A DNA stretch of 64,000 nucleotides from Ligula intestinalis (GCA_036362985.1 JAYGXS010000006.1:8549947-8613946); one strand, 5' to 3'; numbered from the stretch's first letter, positions 37,691 through 47,469 are shown. Notes: a model not told the origin generated them from the sequence alone. Numbers and translations are program-made.

Positions 37691-40600
37691 GTTCAGTTCA
37701 ATGCAGTTCAGTTTTATTAGGGAAATATAGATAATACCTTTGAACTCCTCTTTGTACATACCTATCACGCAGAACATGTGGCGTTGCCAGTAATGGAACT
37801 GCGGTAGTGGGGCAGACAGTAAAAAAACTCCTTAGGCATCATTCGTAAGTCTAGTTTTGAATGCCATGTGTGGGCTTTTAAGAAGAAAAACTGTCGCCCC
37901 TGGGGGGGATGTGGGGTCGAAGGGAACATGTAAATCTGATGTCCTGCTGCTGAAAGTGTTTGGATCATGTCAGGAGGAGCCCATCGCGGTTGTTCAATAT
38001 CCTAATGGTCACACGTGGAGATCACTGCTGTGATCACGGTGTCGGAGATGTGTTGATCGTATGCTTATGCGAACCAGAGGACAAAACTCGCAATCAGTCA
38101 TTCTAAACAAACATATTACAGAACAGTAGCGAGCAATATGTTTTTTTTAACAAAACTGTTTGACTGCTATATAATTAGCTCGATTAATTACAGAAAATGT
38201 TTTTTTCTATGGTGATCCAACTGCATCTTAAATGTGTCTACAGATGGGGACATCACAATGTATGCGGGAAGAGCAATTCATGCCTGGATTACCCTCTTAG
38301 AGAAGAATAATTTTCGTGTTTTCAATCTTGCCCCAGTCACACGTAGCTTGACAAGGTTTCCACGCAATCTAGTAGTTGTGGCCAGCTCAAAGAAATGGTT
38401 GGATGCTAGGCAAGCATTTTGATCCCGCAGCATGCAAAATGTCTGTATCAGGTCACCGCGCATCTATCTGTAATCCAGAGGAAATAGGTCAAGATTGGTC
38501 AGTCGTGTCTCATACGGAAGGTGGGCTTGGCCTCGCACTAAATTAGTTGCCCGTCGTTGTACCCTTTAAATGTTTTTTTTTTGTTCTTGACTGTCCAATG
38601 CTTCCAGGCTTGGATGAAAAATGCCAGTTATGGTCACACAAACGCACCGAAGACCTTGCCAAAGACAGCTTAATCAAAATTAACAAAGGCGTGCTTGATT
38701 AGATACAAGCTCGACATTGCGGATTTGACCACCTTCAGGCTGTTAAGTGATGGCTTAATTGAAGGAGTGAATCACACCCCCAGATGTTTATTGGCCTCTA
38801 CTTCTGGCAATGTTGTGACATTTAGGCTGTTTACCCTCCGATACGAAGTGTTAGTACTAGTGAAACACATCTGGTTGCATTTTGTGACATTAAATGGCAG
38901 GAGCCACTCGTTTGACCATTGCTCGAGTCGGTGCAAATCCGCCTGCAGATTTGCTTTGTCGTCTTCGCTACGAATGACCTTTCAGAGTTTTAAATCGACG
39001 GCGAACATTGCGGTTTAGCAGTCTAATCTACTCATGCAGTCGTCATTATATATAAGGAAAAGGATAGGACCCAGAACAGAACCCTGGGGGACCCCACTAT
39101 CAACTGCCACCTCCACCGATCGCTGATCACCAATGCATACAATTTGAGTTCGGCCAGTCAGAAAGTGTTTGATCCATCGCAAAAGATTGCCTGCTACCCC
39201 TATACGTCTAAGCTTGTATAGGAGACGTTGATGCGGCACAGTGTCAAATGTCTTTATGAAATCTGTGAATACTGCGTGCACTGTGTTTCCTTTATCGAGT
39301 GCTCTGGTCCATTGCTCTAGACAGAAGAGCAAATTAGTCAAGCAGGACCGTCCTTTACGGGATCCGTTCTGTTTATCAGAAAAAAATGATAACATTCTAA
39401 GAATTGCATTATTTCTATTTTGATAATTTGCTCCATGATTTTGCAACATATTACAGTAATGCTTATTGTCATGTATATGTTTGCGGTCGCCTGACTCCCA
39501 CTTTTGTGTATGGGTGAGATCCACGCTGCCTTCCAGTCGGATGGCCGTTGACCTGTGTTTAGGGAGGCCCGAAAGAGTAATTGCAGGGGTTCTGTCAACT
39601 CCATGGCTAGCTCTTTCAACAGTTTTGCAGTTATGCCATTCGGAACTGGCGATTTCGTGTCTTGACGCTCAATATGTTATTGCAGGACAGTAACCTATGT
39701 AAGCACAACTGAGTCAATAGTCGGAATCTCCTCGGTACTAAAATTGGTAACGGTTAGCTTGACTTCTCTCGTAAAAAACGACTGAAAGAACCCGGATAGA
39801 TGCTAGGCTTTTGCTTTGTTAACACAAATTTCGGCGCGATCATCAGTTTATACTAATGGTGTCGGGTCTCTATTTCGGGTAGATCACCTGATTTAGTTGA
39901 AGAAGACCTTCGGATTTCCTACTGCACGTTTTATTAGGTCAATTTTGAAACTTTGGCGGATTTTTAGTACAAGGCCCTTAACTCTATTTATCTGCGCTTT
40001 GTACTTGATGTACGATTCGGTGGTCATCTCTGTCCAATACGTTGGAAACAGCTTTTCTTTACGGTTAACCTCCCTCTTTAGCGTGTTTATTAGCCACTGG
40101 GGCCTATTTGTAGCTTTTATTTTCGAGATGGGGCAGAAACTGGTTACTAGCTTGTGTAGTACAGTCTTTAACACCGTCCAATCCTCGTGGAAGCACCCGC
40201 TGAATGCCTCCCTCCGGTCTACGCTACGCACTTCGGTTCTCATTTGGTTAAAGTTTACCAGCCATATGTTGTGTCTTACTGTCGCGCTACGATCAGGTAC
40301 AGAGAAGAGTGAGTACTCCCACTTTAGTTCTACGTTGTCGCTTTTGCCTAGAAGAGGTACACAGTCTACGACGTCTCCACTGTCAAGATGTACGCAGTTA
40401 GCCTGCTACCCTTTACGCTGCCTGATCGGAGATTAGTCGTGTTGTGATAGAAAGGTTTTTGTACCGTGCGCACGAGTCGGCGATCGAAACTTAATTCTGA
40501 CCCTTTCGCAGAACTGAGGTACCAGTCGATATGCGGAGCATTAAATTCGCCTATAATTATGACATTCGATCGCACGGCAAATGCTTTAAATACCTCAATC

Positions 40601-41590
40601 AGGCTATTGTCTGACTCTGGATCATTGGGCGGTGGTCGATAAACCGTCAAGATGTCATGGGCTTGAGACCCCGGCGTTCTGACGGTGGGCCAAAGGACCC
40701 CTATATCGAAAGCGAGCTGGGCAGTTTTGTTTGACACATGTAGGCCATGCCTAACATAGGTAAGCACACCCCCACCCTGACGCCCGGCTCTGTCTTTTGG
40801 GAACAGCTGAAAACCGGGGAGAGCAACTTCCTGATCGTCTATATTTTTGGATTACCATGTTTCCGTTATACAGACCACATCTGGTTCCACTTCGTACAGA
40901 GTAATATTAAGCTCATCTTATTTAGACAGCAGGTTTTGTGCATTGGTGTACATGCACTTAAGTTTCCTTTGTCGGCTTGTTTGGATAGTTTTTAAGTTCG
41001 AGCTCAACCCTCCCTCTACTGGGTCGATAAGTGGCTATCCGGAAAGGACCTGTCCAAGGTGAGAACGACGGACGCTGTATCACATGGGTATTGTAAATAA
41101 CCAAATTTTGTTCTCGTTTGTTATGTCGCTCCTTCATTTCTGTAACGAGTTGACGGCATTTGTCTCGTTCTGCAACTGAGAAATCCCGCTGAAAAAAAAC
41201 TCCCGGGTGAGAGTTATTTATTCTTAAACGCTTAGACAGCATGAGCTTTGCTTCTTGGCTGCTGGCCATGATCACCCTCAGAGGTTTAGAACGCATCGAT
41301 CAAGTTGGGCCCTCTGACCATTTTCGAAGGCGGAATGCCTTAACGTACTCGATTGTTATGTTGGGTCCCAGAATTTTGTTCATAAGCACACCGAAGAGCT
41401 GGATGTCTGCGGAATTCCGGTCCATGGGAGTGATTACGGTTGATTCTGCCAATCCCTGTATTATGGCGTTGGATTCTATCTTAGCGATATTTTTGACCCC
41501 TACAACATTGTTGCTTACCCAATGTACCATAAGAGTGCGAAAAGGCCTTCCGCCTTGGCAAACGGCCTGAGAGCCCAACTGGAACGGCAC
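37690..41590 (-). mobile_element. degenerate long CR1/Jockey-like LINE (LINE-A)
   Basis: This is the longest LINE copy. Reading the minus strand from 41590: ORF1-type protein (41590-41300 with VIIQGLAES-like context, 41296-40958 with EAKLMLSKRLRI and NLVIYNTHVIQRP); AP-endonuclease (about 40930-40366, with GRQGGGVLTYV and IIGEFNAPHIDW); polymerase N-terminus (40243-39893); polymerase core (39619-39000, with NRKGRSCLTNLL, VFTDFIKTFDTVPH, SGVPQGSVLGPILF); and C-terminal region to 38278. The catalytic FADD reads FAVD near 39000. Many frameshifts and stops break it. A 3' region to about 37700 shares AAAACTGTCGCCCCTG with LINE-C. Its 5' end stops where LINE-B begins in the opposite direction. Confidence 0.85.
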
Positions 41591-41607
41591 GTCCCAGACC
41601 TCTGAAA

Positions 41608-41868
41608 GTGGTCATGACAAGAAGCCAAGACGCCAAGCTCATTCTATCTAGGCGTTTTAAAATAAAAGACTCTGACCCGGGAGTTTTTTTTCAACAGGAG
41701 TTCTCAGCTGCAGAACGGAACAAACGTCGTCAACTTGTTTCCGAAAAGAGGGAGCGGGCCAGAAAGGGCGAACAAAACTTGGTTATTTACAACAACCAAG
41801 TGATTCAACGTCCATTGTTCTCACCTTGGATAGGTCCGTTCCGGATAACCACACAGTCGGCTCAGTAG
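41608..41868 (+). pseudogene. LINE-B ORF1 protein, C-terminal part
   Basis: The 86-codon frame matches the LINE-A protein at 41296-40958 nearly residue by residue (LSRRFKIKDSDPGVFFQQEF, then NLVIYNNQVIQRP). It is rich in Arg, Lys and Glu, as expected for the nucleic-acid-binding end of a CR1 ORF1 protein that packages the element's RNA. The start of the protein is lost at the LINE-A junction. It overlaps the next frame by 43 bases in another phase, which could be a translational coupling or frameshift arrangement, or a result of the local duplication. Confidence 0.7.
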
Positions 41869-42773
41869 AGGGAGGATTGAGCCCAATCGAAAAACATACA
41901 GAGGCAGAACGAAGGGGAAAAACATTTGGTTATTTAGAACAACCAAGTGATCCATCGTCCACTGTTCTCCCTCAGGAAAGGTCCTCCCCGGATGACCGCA
42001 CAGTCGACCCGGAAAGGGGCGGGGAGAACCTGACTGTAACAAATTCTCGAGCAAACAGAAAGTTAACTTTCATGTACACAAATGCACAGAGTATGCTTTC
42101 AAAGCTTGACGAGCTGAAGATTCATGCCTTTGAGTTATCACCAGATATAGTTTCAATAACGGAAACTTGGCTGTCTGAACAGGTAGCCGACGGCGAGGTA
42201 TCCATGCCTGGCTATCAACTGTTCAGAAAAGACAGAGAAGGTCGTCAAGGCGGTGGCGTAGCAACATACGTGAAAAATGGACTCACAGTTTTAGACAAAA
42301 CGGATAAACTGGCGTGTACTTCCGAGGCCATCTGGCTGTCCATTAAAGTACCAGGTGCACCCAACCTCGATGTACTGACACTCTACCGACCACCGAGAAG
42401 AGAGCCAGTAGTGGATGCCTCCTTGCTAGAGGAGCTGGAAAAGATTACTGCCCGATCGGACATCCTGATTGTGGGGGACTTTAACGCGCCTCACATCGAC
42501 TGGGGTGCGGCCTGCGCACATAGCTCCAATCTAACCTTCGACAGCTGCCTTCTGAGCATGACTCTGAAGTTATTTCTCACGCAACATGTCACTTTTCCGA
42601 CAAGGATGCGCGATGGCCAACAGTCCAACTGTCTGGACCTCGTTCTCACGAAATCGCAGGACAGCATCGACGAAGTGTCATGTCTCCCACCACTAGGTAA
42701 AAGCGACCATGTTGTACTGCTATGGGAGTACTCGTTATTCTCAATACCGGAGAGACCCTCAACAGCCAGATGA
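41826..42773 (+). CDS. LINE-B ORF2, AP-type endonuclease domain
   Basis: 315 residues. The first 75 are linker. The endonuclease/exonuclease/phosphatase fold follows, with the landmarks of apurinic-type retrotransposon nucleases: YTNAQS (84-89, N86), ITETW (111-115, metal-binding E113), QGGGVATYV (141-149), IVGDFNAPHIDW (215-226, D218 and N220), CLDLVLT (269-275) and SDHVVL (293-298, catalytic D294/H295). All of these look intact. The enzyme nicks target DNA for target-primed reverse transcription. The frame ends in TGA at 42771-42773, yet the same frame reopens at once and continues into the polymerase, so the stop is a recent-looking break in one ORF2 protein. Confidence 0.88.
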   Translation: MDRSVPDNHTVGSVEGGLSPIEKHTEAERRGKTFGYLEQPSDPSSTVLPQERSSPDDRTVDPERGGENLTVTNSRANRKLTFMYTNAQSMLSKLDELKIHAFELSPDIVSITETWLSEQVADGEVSMPGYQLFRKDREGRQGGGVATYVKNGLTVLDKTDKLACTSEAIWLSIKVPGAPNLDVLTLYRPPRREPVVDASLLEELEKITARSDILIVGDFNAPHIDWGAACAHSSNLTFDSCLLSMTLKLFLTQHVTFPTRMRDGQQSNCLDLVLTKSQDSIDEVSCLPPLGKSDHVVLLWEYSLFSIPERPSTAR

Positions 42774-42800
42774 AATATTTGGCGAGGCGATTTCGATCGA

Positions 42801-44537
42801 ATGAAGACCGAACTCACGCACGCCGATTGGGAAACTCTATTTTCTGGAAACATAACTGCGGACTGGGAAGCGTTCCGGACCACACTGCACAGACTCATCG
42901 ACAACCACTGTCCAATTTCGCGAAAAAAGGTGAACACTAGACCGCGATGGCTTACGCAGGCCTTAAAAATAGAAGTGAACAAAAAGCGGAAGCTGTGGAA
43001 AAAAATGCTAGCAGACAGGACTCCTGCATCTGTCAGTGCCTACAAAACTCAGAGAAACCGGGTCAAAGGTCTTATTCTCAAAACAAGACGGGCTTTCGAA
43101 GCAGACTTGCTAAACCGGGCCACAGTGAACCCCAAACTGTTTTACAGTTATCTTAGGCAGATTACGAAAAACAAGGATCCGATACCCCTGCTAAGGACCG
43201 CCGAGGGAAGAGACTTGATAGATGATGAAGCAAAGGCTGATCATCTGTCGAAATTTTTCCGATCAGTCTTCACAAAGGAAACGGCATACGATCACCCCAC
43301 CGACGACACCGAAGCGGATACAGTATTTGAGACTGTCCAATTCCCCGAGGCTGCTGTTCTTAAGGAACTCTTAAGCTTAAAAGAATCTAAGTCACCAGGT
43401 CCTGACAATGTACCAGCCAAGATTTTGAAGGAGCTCGCCAATGAGTTGGCCAAACCACTCTCTATGCTCTTCCAAACCTCCTTCGAAACCGGATGCCAAC
43501 CAGTAGATTGGAAATCCGCGAGGATTACACCGCTATACAAGGGGGGAAGCCGGGTCTCAGCGAATAACTACCGACCAGTCAGCCTTACTGCAATCTGTTG
43601 CAAAATCATGGAAAAAATTATCAAGCAACAACTTATGCAGTTCCTGGAACAAAACCATCTGCTATCGGATGCTCAGCATGGTTTTCGTAGAGGTAGGTCC
43701 TGCGTTACAAACTTGCTCTACTGTTTAGAACGGTGGACTGAGGCAGTCGATAGTGGAAACTCAGTGCATGCTGTCTATATTGACTTCAAAAAGGCTTTCG
43801 ATAGCGTGCCGCACCACCGCCTCCTTTATAAAGTCAGCCGCATAGGAGTAAGAGGTAGGCTCCTTACGTGGATAAAAAGCTTCCTAATCGGTCGCTCGCA
43901 AACTGTCCACATCAGCGACAAACAGTCAGCCAAGGTTGAGGTTGAGAGTGGTGTTCCCCAAGGCTCCGTTCTCGGCCCTATTTTGTTCGTTATCTACATC
44001 AACGACTGTGTCCGCGAACTGGATTGCGGCATCGCCATGTTTGCCGATGATATAAAACTTTGGAGCGTAATTCGAACTGCGGTTGACGAAGTGCACTTAC
44101 AGGAAAATTTAAATAGACTTCAAAAATGGTCGGCGGACTGGCTCTTACCGTTCAATGAGAGCAAGTGCACCACCATTCGAGTTGGCAAATGCGGTTCTTC
44201 AAACGGCACGGCTTACCGACTGAATGACATACCATTGAAGGAAGTGAAAGCCCAGAAAGACTTGGGAGTCTGGATCACACCCTCGCTTAAACCCTCCCTG
44301 CATTGCACAAAGGTAGCCAAGTCCGCGATGTCGATCCTATACCTCGTCAAACGAGCTTTTTCTACCTTCAATGAAGATTGCTTCACAAAAGTCTTCGGAA
44401 CCTTCGTACGACCGCACCTAGAATCCGCTATTCAAGCTTGGTGGAAACTCTCACGAGTCACAAAAACGGCTTGGCATAGCTTACGACAGTGCGAGCAATT
44501 CAAACAGCCAAGAAAATCGATCGGCTCAATCGGCTGA
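42801..44537 (+). CDS. LINE-B ORF2, reverse transcriptase domain
   Basis: 578 residues counted from the first Met after the TGA; the reading frame is the one used by the endonuclease upstream. Polymerase motifs in order: SPGPDNVPAKIL (198-209), NNYRPVSLTAICCKIMEKII (255-274), QHGFRRGRSCVTNLL (292-306), YIDFKKAFDSVPHH (326-339, first catalytic D), SGVPQGSVLGPILF (383-396) and FADDIKLW (414-421, catalytic DD intact). The region after about residue 545 (WKLSRVTKTAW onward) no longer resembles LINE-C at the same place. It reads as the end of a PLE protein, so the polymerase is truncated and fused to foreign sequence. It would copy LINE RNA at nicked target DNA. Confidence 0.9.
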   Translation: MKTELTHADWETLFSGNITADWEAFRTTLHRLIDNHCPISRKKVNTRPRWLTQALKIEVNKKRKLWKKMLADRTPASVSAYKTQRNRVKGLILKTRRAFEADLLNRATVNPKLFYSYLRQITKNKDPIPLLRTAEGRDLIDDEAKADHLSKFFRSVFTKETAYDHPTDDTEADTVFETVQFPEAAVLKELLSLKESKSPGPDNVPAKILKELANELAKPLSMLFQTSFETGCQPVDWKSARITPLYKGGSRVSANNYRPVSLTAICCKIMEKIIKQQLMQFLEQNHLLSDAQHGFRRGRSCVTNLLYCLERWTEAVDSGNSVHAVYIDFKKAFDSVPHHRLLYKVSRIGVRGRLLTWIKSFLIGRSQTVHISDKQSAKVEVESGVPQGSVLGPILFVIYINDCVRELDCGIAMFADDIKLWSVIRTAVDEVHLQENLNRLQKWSADWLLPFNESKCTTIRVGKCGSSNGTAYRLNDIPLKEVKAQKDLGVWITPSLKPSLHCTKVAKSAMSILYLVKRAFSTFNEDCFTKVFGTFVRPHLESAIQAWWKLSRVTKTAWHSLRQCEQFKQPRKSIGSIG

Positions 44538-44740
44538 CGCATGTGCGAATGGTCATTCACATCTATCTGACGCACTCAGGAATATAGACACCCTGATCTG
44601 ATGATGAAGGCGAGAGAGCTTTTGAAACGTCAGCCTGAATATACTTTGGTCTCAGAAATCGTCTCCTCTTCTTCCTCCTCTAAGGATGATGTAAGGAATA
44701 TTTTATCTGGATCTCGAATTTTCTCGCATATTAATAACCC
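44441..44740 (+). mobile_element. PLE-derived tail fused to LINE-B
   Basis: After the LINE-B break, the plus strand reads HSLRQCEQFKQPRKSIGSIG, then a stop, a hammerhead-like core (44598-44631), CTTTGGTCTCAGAAATCGTC, a C/T-rich run and GATGATGTAAGGAATATT. The last part matches both arms of the palindrome at 32.8 kb. I read it as the terminal region of a Penelope-like element, mainly from that repeat relationship and the ribozyme-like core. The protein part alone would not prove it. Confidence 0.5.
44598..44631 (+). ncRNA. hammerhead-ribozyme-like core
   Basis: CTGATGA (44598-44604) and GAAAC followed by GTC (44624-44631) are the two conserved strands of a hammerhead core. The bases between can pair as AAGGC with GCTTT around a GAGAGA loop, giving stem II, although extra TG and T bases sit at its base. 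ACGT would make a minimal stem III, a form known in PLE-encoded hammerheads that act as dimers. Pairing for stem I with the flanks is weak, so this copy may be decayed and inactive. Confidence 0.45.
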
Positions 44741-44759
44741 TAAGTGTTCACTCCCTTGT

Positions 44760-45011
44760 ATCTACTTTGCTAGCTGAGAGGGTTTTCAAATGTACCTCAA
44801 CTGCGTCTGCTTGGTCAGCTGTTTGGGCCTTTACTTCAAGTTTTGGCACACTCGTGTCTTTTGTTTTGGAAGTCTTAACCTTAGGTGCTAGAACACTTTT
44901 ATCGTTTTTATCGACTGTGAAGTTATTCAAATGTTCCACAGCTGCGGCAATTTGGCCATCGTTGGAGGCCTTCACTCTAACTGTTAACACCCTTGTGTCT
45001 ACTTTGCCGGC
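44760..45011. repeat. tandem repeat, 141-base offset
   Basis: The segment starting AAATGTACCTCAACTGCG at 44788 recurs diverged as AAATGTTCCACAGCTGCG at 44929, and both copies end in GTGTCT (44854 and 44995). The constant 141-base offset (47 codons) keeps the minus-strand frame. A third partial copy starts near 44995. It encodes the Lys/Val-rich repeats of the surrounding frame. Confidence 0.65.
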
Positions 45012-45501
45012 TGGATGGTTTTATACATTCGACACATTTGCGTGCAGTTCTTTCGTACTACCAGAACACAATTGTCTCGGCGCAGATATTGGGCCCTGGG
45101 CAACTTGTTGTTCCTCTCGAATCTTTATTCGTGTGGTTTTGTTGATTTAAGCCCTGGATAAGGGTGAGATCGATTCTGCGAGTGGACGTTTCATTCGCCT
45201 TTTGGCATGTTAAACGGGCCTGGGACTCAAGCTTGCCTGATACTGTACATTCTGGCACGTTTGTGTATGCTTGTCTTCCGATTTAGGCGTGTTTGGACCT
45301 TTTAGGTGTTGGCTGCTAGTATGTGCCCTTAATGTTGATAAGAGCTGTTGATTGCAACTTCTTTCGTCAACTGGCCTTAACTTTTTGAGTTTAAGCAGTT
45401 CTGCAAGTATTTCCGATAGTTGGTTTGTAAGACACTTTAGTCCTATTACTTTTGGCCGCATCTCTTTGCAGTGATAATAACCCTCTGGGCATATTATGTC
45501 A

Positions 45502-45717
45502 CCAGTGTTAGAACACTCAACTGACGGTGGCCCTCCCAACTCAGTTGCAGTAGCCGAAGTGTTTAAATGGTCGCCCCCTGGGTCGTGCGTCCGCGGTTCG
45601 CTGCTACCTCCAGTGTTAGTGCACGTAACTTCCGGCTGCCCTCGCTGCTAAGTTGCGGTGGCCGAGGTGTCTAGACGGTCGCCCCCTGAGGCGAGCGTGT
45701 GCTGATCGATGCCACCT
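45502..45717. repeat. two tandem copies of a 108 bp unit
   Basis: CCAGTGTTAG begins copies at 45502 and 45610. The units share GGTCGCCCCCTG and end in a CACCTC-like block. At 36 codons each, they preserve the minus-strand frame, which suggests that duplication happened while the sequence was still coding. Confidence 0.75.
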
Positions 45718-46001
45718 CTAGACGCGACTTTTTCCTCACGCGTGACAGTTGGGTCGTGAATGCCTGCGTTCCCCATGGGGTTGATTTTGGGTTTTGCCAG
45801 CACAGATAACAACAAATTTGGGATGGCTTCAGTTATGTTGCACTTGTATTCTTCTCTAATATTCTGGCTAAGGTAACAATGACGAAATCTATTTTGTCTA
45901 TACCAGTAGAAACACTTTTGGGTTGACCAGAACAGGAAATAATGCAAAAATATAGGTAAGCCAATGCTTATGTAGTGCTTGTCTTCTAATATGATATCCA
46001 A

Positions 46002-46750
46002 GCTGTGGGTTCAAGTGTCAAATTGATAGTGTCAACGCTAGTTAAATATTTTTGACCTCGTAACTACAAACGGTATAGTCTGGTCTGTGAGTCTGTAAAA
46101 ATCATACACAAGCTGTCCATAAATAAATGCACAGCAGCATATAACGTTTAGACTCAGCCTTTCCGCAGATATTTCTCAGTGACCCTGAGGGATTTGGTTT
46201 GGACAGGTAGAGTGTGTAAACCAAGCTAATAATCCCAGCAGGATGCTCGATTTGGAGAAACATTTCTGGTCAAACAACGAGGGTATTCAAGGAAATTGGA
46301 CGGAGGATCGTATAACACAGTGTGTTTTTTATTCAATTTCACCCTTAAGACAATTTCTTTTGAATTAGAAATCGAAAAAACTTTTTCTTCGTCTTGCTCC
46401 AAAATTAAACCGCGCAGGTTCAATTCAGTCTGTACGAAAAGCAATAGCACAACCTGAGTCAACAGCGATTAGCAAAATAATATCAATCTTTCACATTTAT
46501 CACTATGCTGCGTGACCTATTACTGTAAGTGGTAGGTAGTCTTTAATATTTTTTTCTCATTTTAATGTGCTTTTTTTGCGTTCTGACGTATCGAACAGCT
46601 GAAGTGGCTGTCCTTTGTCCATAAAACTGAAAGAAATAACCAACTATTTTTTCGATTTTCTGTTGCGCCGACGTTCACCTGGACAACTGCAAACCACAAT
46701 ATTCATACAAGCCACCAGCAGGGATCAAATAATAGTTCAGTATATTAAGG
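46002..46750. other. gene-free stretch with a short dispersed repeat
   Basis: No coding region is supported; the 78-codon minus frame 46462-46226 has no domain. ATTAGCAAAATAAT followed by a diverged TCAATCTTTC block, at about 46469-46500, recurs near 54882-54910. Confidence 0.45.
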
Positions 46751-46760
46751 GTAGTAGGCA

Positions 46761-47460
46761 ATGCCTTCGAAGACCATAATATATATTTCAACAGAAGTCA
46801 CCGTCTGTCTCTCAAGCATATCTGTGTCTGTACTGCTTTCCAAAGACTTTAAAAGCACTGCAGCATACCAGCTGACAAAAAAGTGGAAGAACAATAGGCC
46901 AGCAATCTATTTGGAGATAATTGATGCCAATTATGTTATCAATCAAAGCATGCACCGAATGAAAATACCAATTTTTGGTGTAACAGCAACCCGGATTGTG
47001 AAGTGCTATTCCCTACACAAAAGTGACTCCCCAAGCATTCTCTCGTCAGCAACTGCCGTTGATGTAGGCATAATCCATCGACCACAAGTGAGCGTACGCC
47101 AACGAGTGACCCAACCTAAGAACAGACTGCCACCTACTGAAACCTTCGAAGTTGTCTACAAAATATGCTGCATTGACGAAGACTGCAATTACCTTGGGAA
47201 AACAGGACGCAACTTGTAGACACGCCTACACAATCACAAAGTGGCAGGCGGGAAGTTTTACCCAAACTTGCAAATAAATGCCTTGTCAGAGGGACTGGCC
47301 ACAACTTCGATATTCAAGAAGCGATCACTGTAGACGGGTCAACTCAAACGCACAAGACTGACACTTCAGGCATTGCTTTCAGACACCAACTCCGTCAACA
47401 GATATCGCGACCTCCCCACAAATTACAGAGTCACACGCTCTAACGTAACTTAACAACAGG
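46761..47460 (+). mobile_element. Penelope-like element relic (PLE-4), linker and GIY-YIG
   Basis: The plus frame 46761-47219 ends with the linker RQRVTQPKNRLPPTETFEVV and the nuclease start YKICCIDEDCNYLGKTGRNL, a GIY-YIG core of the CxxC-NYLGxTGR type. A TAG at 47217-47219 interrupts it, and the same frame then continues TRLHNHKVAG. Shifted frames carry the nuclease end (GHNFDIQEAITVDGSTQT; LQALLSDTNSVN) to about 47460. It is a separate lineage from PLE-2 and PLE-3, with an intact-looking core but stops and frame changes. The reverse transcriptase is not recognisable upstream. Confidence 0.8.
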
Positions 47461-47469
47461 ACACTATCA

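Larger units (their letters stand above)
41592..44440 (+). mobile_element. CR1/Jockey-like LINE (LINE-B), nearly intact coding
   Basis: LINE-B starts inside ORF1 (PRPLKVVMTRSQDAKL) and carries ORF1 C-terminus, endonuclease and reverse transcriptase in order. LINE homology stops abruptly in the polymerase C-terminal region at SAIQAW (about 44440) and is replaced by PLE-type sequence, so the C-terminal domain and 3' end are missing. Compared with LINE-A it is far better preserved: the endonuclease and polymerase share one frame, broken only by a TGA at 42771-42773. An in-frame 147-base offset duplication lies at the ORF1/ORF2 junction. Confidence 0.9.
44748..46001 (-). pseudogene. degenerate repeat-bearing reading frame, possibly LINE-A ORF1 N-terminal part
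   Basis: On the minus strand one frame runs from 46001 to 45210 with a single stop near 45650, then continues after frameshifts at 45258-45058 and 44990-44748. The translation is hydrophilic. It includes a 36-residue unit present twice (45717-45502), a leucine-rich possible coiled coil (QLSEILAELLKLKKL), and Lys/Val-rich repeats at 45011-44760. It is interrupted and matches no domain I know. Orientation fits LINE-A, whose ORF1 is cut off at 41590 where LINE-B begins, so it may be the displaced start of that ORF1. A host gene fragment remains possible. Confidence 0.4.

Noticed and set aside
39897..40436. 179-codon plus-strand frame
   Set aside because: It is antisense to the LINE-A polymerase N-terminus and endonuclease.
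41300..41868. Head-to-head LINE-A/LINE-B as one insertion inverted by twin priming
   Set aside because: The two sides overlap in ORF1 content and LINE-A continues through a whole endonuclease and polymerase, with clear divergence from LINE-B, so they are separate copies.
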